Origin: CAXTEJ01 sp964243295
Lineage (GTDB): Bacteria; Actinomycetota; Actinomycetes; Actinomycetales; Angustibacteraceae
DNA length: 16,729 nt
Reading direction: 5' to 3'
NCBI GenBank assembly: GCA_964243295.1
Contig: CAXTEJ010000067.1
Span: 1 to 16,729, forward strand
Positions 13,645-16,729 of this stretch are shown here, piece after piece. A model generated the notes under the pieces. That model was given only the letters and a program-made list of their open reading frames with translations. It had not been told where the DNA came from and searched no databases. The stretch's first letter is position 1; every line of letters starts with the position of its first letter. Made by a program: the position numbers and the translations under genes.

Positions 13645-14562
13645 ATGACTGACGGCGACCTGCACGACGGCGCAGCGGCGGGCGGCGGGCTGACCGACGA
13701 CACCGTGCAGGCGGGCGATCTCGCGCTGGCCGTGCGCCGAGCCGGGCCGAGTTCGACCGAGGCCGGCGCGCTGCGACCGGTGCTGCTGGTGCACGGCCTG
13801 GCCTCGAACGCCCGGCTGTGGGACGGCGTCACCCGGCGGCTCGGCGCGCTCGGCCACCCGGTCGTCGCCGTCGACCAGCGCGGCCACGGCCGCTCCCCCG
13901 CGCCGGACGGCGGCTACGACACCGACACCTGCGCCGACGACCTCGCCCGCCTCGTCACGACCCTCGGCTGGACGGGCGGCCGCGCGCCCGTGGTCGCCGG
14001 TCAGTCCTGGGGCGGCAACGTGGTGCTGTCGCTCGCGGCACGGCACGGCGCGGCCGGGGCGCTGGCGCTCGTCGACGGTGGTTGGATCCGGTTCGGCGAC
14101 AGCTTCGCTACCTTCGACGAGGCCTGGGCGCAGCTCGCACCCCCGTCGTTCGACGGCATGCGCTGGGCCGACCTGCGCGCCCGCATCGAGACCGCGAACG
14201 GGGACTGGCCGGCCGAGGGCCTCGCGGGCACGATGGCCAACCTCGTGGAGCTGCCGGACGGCGGGGTGCGGGCACGGCTGTCCCGCGACCACCACCGCGA
14301 CATCGTGCGCTCGATGTGGGCTGGCGACCCGCGCCTGGCCTACCCGCGGGTCACGGTGCCGGTGCTGGCCATGCCGGCGGGCGGCAGCTTCGGCTCGCCG
14401 ACCCTCGCCGAGGCTCTCGCCGGGCTGCCCGACGTCACGGTCTCCGCCTACGAGGGCGCCCACCACGATCTCCACGCGCAGCACCCCGAGCGCTGCGCCC
14501 ACGACCTGCACGACCTCGCCGCACGCGCCGACGCGGCAGCCACCGAAGGGAGACACCCGTGA
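13645..14562 (+). CDS. Alpha/beta hydrolase
   Basis: This 305-residue alpha/beta-hydrolase-fold protein shows the oxyanion region VLLVH50-G51-LASN, the strand/turn VVAVDQRGHGRS, the nucleophile elbow G-Q-S121-W-G-G and a C-terminal catalytic His in EGAH273-H274-DLHAQ. The usual Asp after strand 7 is missing: that segment reads VPVLAMPAGGSFGSPT. D144 in LALVDGGW, after strand 6, is a possible replacement acid, as seen in some family members. The substrate is unknown; esters, lactones and peptides are all possible. ATG 13645 is preferred over GTG 13639 because of the leaderless-type -10 box, and conserved sequence begins much later either way. The stop overlaps the next gene's GTG by 4 nt, linking it to the S51-like/CysRS-tail fusion protein. 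Confidence 0.88.
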   Translation: MTDGDLHDGAAAGGGLTDDTVQAGDLALAVRRAGPSSTEAGALRPVLLVHGLASNARLWDGVTRRLGALGHPVVAVDQRGHGRSPAPDGGYDTDTCADDLARLVTTLGWTGGRAPVVAGQSWGGNVVLSLAARHGAAGALALVDGGWIRFGDSFATFDEAWAQLAPPSFDGMRWADLRARIETANGDWPAEGLAGTMANLVELPDGGVRARLSRDHHRDIVRSMWAGDPRLAYPRVTVPVLAMPAGGSFGSPTLAEALAGLPDVTVSAYEGAHHDLHAQHPERCAHDLHDLAARADAAATEGRHP

Positions 14563-15821
14563 GCCTGCTGGTCGTCATGGGGTCCGGCGAGACCGCCCCC
14601 GCCATGGTCAAGACCCACCGAGAGGTGTTTTCCCGCAGCGGTTCTGGCCCGGCGGCGATGCTCGACACCCCGTTCGGGTTCCAGATGAACGCGGACGAGC
14701 TCGTCGCCCGCACCCGCACCTACTTCGCCGAGAGCGTCGGCACGCCGGTCGAGGTCGCGCGCTGGCGGCGCAGCGACGAGCCCGTCGTCGAGCGCGAGCA
14801 GGCGCTGTCGCTGCTCGCGCAGGCGCGGTGGGTGTTCGCCGGGCCCGGCAGCCCGACGTACGCGCTGCGGCAGTGGCACGGCACCCCGGTGCCCGACGCG
14901 ATGGCCGACGTCGTCGCTCGCGGCGGCACCCTCGTGCTGGGCAGCGCCGCCGCCGTCACGCTCGGCTCGCACGCCATCCCCGTCTACGAGATCTACAAGG
15001 TCGGTGACGAGGCCCGCTGGGTCGAGGGCCTCGACCTGCTGGGCAAGCTCACCGGCATCCGCGCAGCCGTGATCCCCCACTACGACAACGCCGAGGGTGG
15101 CTCGCACGACACGCGCTTCTGCTACCTCGGCGAGCAGCGGCTGGCGGCGCTCGAGATCGTCCTGCCGGACGACGTGGGCGTGCTGGGCGTCGACGAGCAC
15201 ACCGCGCTGGTCATCGACCTGGTGGCGGGCACGGCGGTGGTCTCGGGCAGCGGCGTCGTGACGGTGCGCCGCCGCGGCGACTCTCGGACGTTCGGTGCCG
15301 GCGAGCAGGTGGCGCTCGGCGACCTCGCGGCGATGCTCCGCGGTGACGCGCTCGGCACCTCCTCCACCACCACCGCCGAGCCGGCCGCACCGCCGGCCGC
15401 AGCTCCCGCGGATGAGCAGGCGCCGCCGTCCCTTTCCCGCGACACCGAGGCCGCCCGCGAGCGGTTCGACGCGGCGTACGACGCCAAGGACGTCGACGGC
15501 TGCGTCGAGGCGGTGCTGGCGCTGGAGCAGGCGGTGCACGACTGGTCGGCCGACACGCTGCAGGGCGACGCCATGTCGACCGCGCGGCGGGTGCTGCGGT
15601 CGATGCTGGTGCGCCTCGGCGACCTCGCGCGCGTCGGTGCCCGCGACCCCCGCGAGGTCGTCGGGCCCCTCGTCGACGTGCTGCTCGGCGTCCGCCGCGC
15701 TGCGCGTGAGGGCAAGGACTTCGCCACCTCAGACCGGGTGCGCGACGGGCTCACGGCAGCCGGCGTGGAGGTGCGCGACGCGGCCGGTGGCACCGAGTGG
15801 CTGCTGCGCTCGGGCGGCTGA
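14559..15821 (+). CDS. Peptidase S51/cyanophycinase-like (class I amidotransferase-fold) domain fused to a CysRS C-terminal-like domain
   Basis: This 420-residue protein has two domains. Residues 1-263 resemble type 1 amidotransferase-like/peptidase S51 proteins: LLVVMGSGETAPAM opens the fold, WVFAGPGSPTYALRQW gives the conserved GPGxPTY-type loop, and L-G-S129-A-A-A aligns with the GxSAGA nucleophile elbow of cyanophycinase and dipeptidase E. VIPHYDNAEGGSHDTRFCYLGE may supply the His. A Pro/Ala/Thr-rich linker spans about 264-291. Residues 292-420 resemble the tail of cysteinyl-tRNA synthetase: an RFDAAYDAKDVDG helix region, then RRAAREGKDFATSDRVRDGL and GVEVRDAAGGTEWLL. There is no synthetase catalytic core. 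GTG 14559 overlaps the hydrolase stop and has AAGGGAGA just upstream. The function is unknown; tRNA binding by the tail is an inference only. Confidence 0.8.
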   Translation: MSLLVVMGSGETAPAMVKTHREVFSRSGSGPAAMLDTPFGFQMNADELVARTRTYFAESVGTPVEVARWRRSDEPVVEREQALSLLAQARWVFAGPGSPTYALRQWHGTPVPDAMADVVARGGTLVLGSAAAVTLGSHAIPVYEIYKVGDEARWVEGLDLLGKLTGIRAAVIPHYDNAEGGSHDTRFCYLGEQRLAALEIVLPDDVGVLGVDEHTALVIDLVAGTAVVSGSGVVTVRRRGDSRTFGAGEQVALGDLAAMLRGDALGTSSTTTAEPAAPPAAAPADEQAPPSLSRDTEAARERFDAAYDAKDVDGCVEAVLALEQAVHDWSADTLQGDAMSTARRVLRSMLVRLGDLARVGARDPREVVGPLVDVLLGVRRAAREGKDFATSDRVRDGLTAAGVEVRDAAGGTEWLLRSGG

Positions 15822-15838
15822 CCTCACAGCGTGGCCGG

Positions 15839-15862
15839 GTTTCCCGATGACGGCCAGGGGTA
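15839..15862 (+). promoter_or_regulatory. Candidate stress-type (SigB/SigF-like) promoter before the SDR gene
   Basis: GTTT at 15839-15842 and GGGTA at 15858-15862 are separated by 15 bases. This fits the GTTT-N15-17-GGGTAT pattern of mycobacterial SigF and the related SigB promoters of streptomycetes, with G in place of the last T. Transcription would begin near 15870, leaving a short leader with a good ribosome-binding site (AAGGAGA, 15889-15895). Confidence 0.5.
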
Positions 15863-15899
15863 GCCGATGGAGGTCAGTACGCCTATCGAAGGAGATCTC

Positions 15900-16729
15900 G
15901 TGACCGACACCTCGACCCAGACCGGCCGGCAGCTCGCCGTGGTGACCGGAGCTTCCAGCGGCATCGGGCTCGAGCTCGCCAAGCAGTTCGCGGGCAACGG
16001 TTTCGACGTCGTGATCGCCGCCGAGGACTCCGAGCTCGCCGACGCTCAGCAGCAGGTGAGCGCGCTCGGCGCCGAGGTCGTCGCCGTGCAGGTCGACCTC
16101 AGCAAGCGTGAGGGCGTCGAGCGCCTCTACGAGCAGATCCAGGCGACCGGTCGCCCCGTCGACGCCATCGCCCTCAACGCGGGCATCGGTGCGGGTGGCG
16201 CGTTCGCGGGCGGCGACAAGCCCACGCCGCTCTACGCAGAGCTGCAGATCATCGAGCTCAACTGCGCGTCCACGGTCCACCTCGCCAAGCTAGTGATGAC
16301 CGACATGGTCGCGCGCGGCGAGGGCAAGGTGCTGTTCACCTCGTCGATCGCCTCGACCGCGCCCGGCCCCTACCAGGCGGTCTACAACGCCTCGAAGTCG
16401 TTCGTGCAGGCGTTCGCCGAGGCCGTGCGCCAGGAGGTCAAGGACCAGGGCGTCACCGTCACCGCGCTGATGCCCGGCCCGACCGACACCGAGTTCTTCG
16501 AGCGCGCCGACCAGCTCGACACCGCCCTGGGCCAGGGCCCGAAGGACGACCCGGCCGACGTCGCCCAAAAGGGCTTCAAGGCCCTCATGGCCGGTGACGA
16601 GAAGATCGTCGCCGCGGGCCTGAAGAGCAAGGCGCAGGCCTTCACCGACGCTCTCCTGCCCGATGCCCTCAAGTCCAAGGCCATGGGCACCATGAGCAAG
16701 CCCGGCTCGGCCCCCGAGCCCGACGGCGA
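15900..16729 (+). CDS. Short-chain dehydrogenase/reductase, classical type (3' end outside window)
   Basis: At least 276 residues are open to the window edge with no stop. The start GTG 15900 is preceded by AAGGAGA at 15889-15895, a strong ribosome-binding site. The NAD(P) fold is T16-G-A-S-S-G-I-G23, followed by LN93-A-G, the catalytic S149 in TSSIAS and Y162-N-A-S-K166, the Ser-Tyr-Lys set with the usual 13-residue Ser-to-Tyr spacing. MPGPTDTEFF completes the core. The core is followed by a Lys/Ala-rich tail beyond about residue 215 that continues outside the window. The substrate is unknown. A SigB/SigF-like promoter lies in the 78-base gap upstream, which separates this gene from the preceding unit and suggests stress-linked control. 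Confidence 0.92.
   Translation, partial: MTDTSTQTGRQLAVVTGASSGIGLELAKQFAGNGFDVVIAAEDSELADAQQQVSALGAEVVAVQVDLSKREGVERLYEQIQATGRPVDAIALNAGIGAGGAFAGGDKPTPLYAELQIIELNCASTVHLAKLVMTDMVARGEGKVLFTSSIASTAPGPYQAVYNASKSFVQAFAEAVRQEVKDQGVTVTALMPGPTDTEFFERADQLDTALGQGPKDDPADVAQKGFKALMAGDEKIVAAGLKSKAQAFTDALLPDALKSKAMGTMSKPGSAPEPDG

Noticed and set aside
14559..15821. A broken cysS gene next to an unrelated amidotransferase-like gene
   Set aside because: The frame is continuous through a Pro/Ala linker with no stop or frameshift, and no trace of the synthetase core (HIGH or KMSKS) is present, so a true fusion is more likely than a pseudogene.

Overview
The window is very GC-rich, with codon third positions that are almost always G or C. 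It has frequent GTG starts, 4-nt GTGA/ATGA gene overlaps and -10-like TAGGGT/TAGCGT boxes set a few bases before start codons. Together these point to a chromosomal segment of a high-GC actinobacterium. No species can be named from sequence alone. I see no rRNA, tRNA, CRISPR array, transposase or phage gene. All gene names rest on motifs and family resemblance read by eye; no database search was run.

Layout. (1) 3-1708, plus strand: the 3' end of sdhB (succinate dehydrogenase iron-sulfur subunit), overlapping by 4 nt a secreted, C-terminally anchored S11 D,D-carboxypeptidase. (2) 1635-6796, minus strand, read right to left: a broken sugar ABC-transporter permease relic, a GH36 alpha-galactosidase, trpS, a 2H (2'-5' RNA ligase-like) phosphoesterase and a YihY/BrkB-type membrane protein. 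The last three are joined by 4-nt overlaps. The membrane-protein gene ends inside the end of the carboxypeptidase gene on the other strand. (3) 6932-9276, plus strand: galT and galK, overlapping by 4 nt. (4) 9277-9490: a repeat-bearing intergenic region. (5) 9491-10882: an orphan class I flavoprotein disulfide reductase. (6) 10939-13634: a two-gene unit of Gfo/Idh/MocA oxidoreductases, the first carrying an extra N-terminal domain that resembles ThuA. (7) 13645-15821: an alpha/beta hydrolase, then a fusion of a peptidase S51/cyanophycinase-like amidotransferase fold with a segment resembling the C-terminus of cysteinyl-tRNA synthetase. (8) 15900 to the end: a short-chain dehydrogenase cut by the window edge, behind a candidate stress-sigma-factor promoter.

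How the genes work together. The alpha-galactosidase can free galactose from melibiose- or raffinose-type sugars, and GalK and GalT carry it into the Leloir pathway; galE is not in this window. The transporter that presumably once fed this pathway survives only as a MalF-like piece joined out of frame to a MalG-like C-terminus, so uptake must now depend on another system. The Gfo/Idh/MocA pair, with its ThuA-like extension, suggests oxidation of a sugar or glycoside (the ThuA/ThuB theme), but the substrate is unknown. The most unusual proteins are the ThuA-like/Gfo-Idh-MocA fusion and the S51-like/CysRS-tail fusion.
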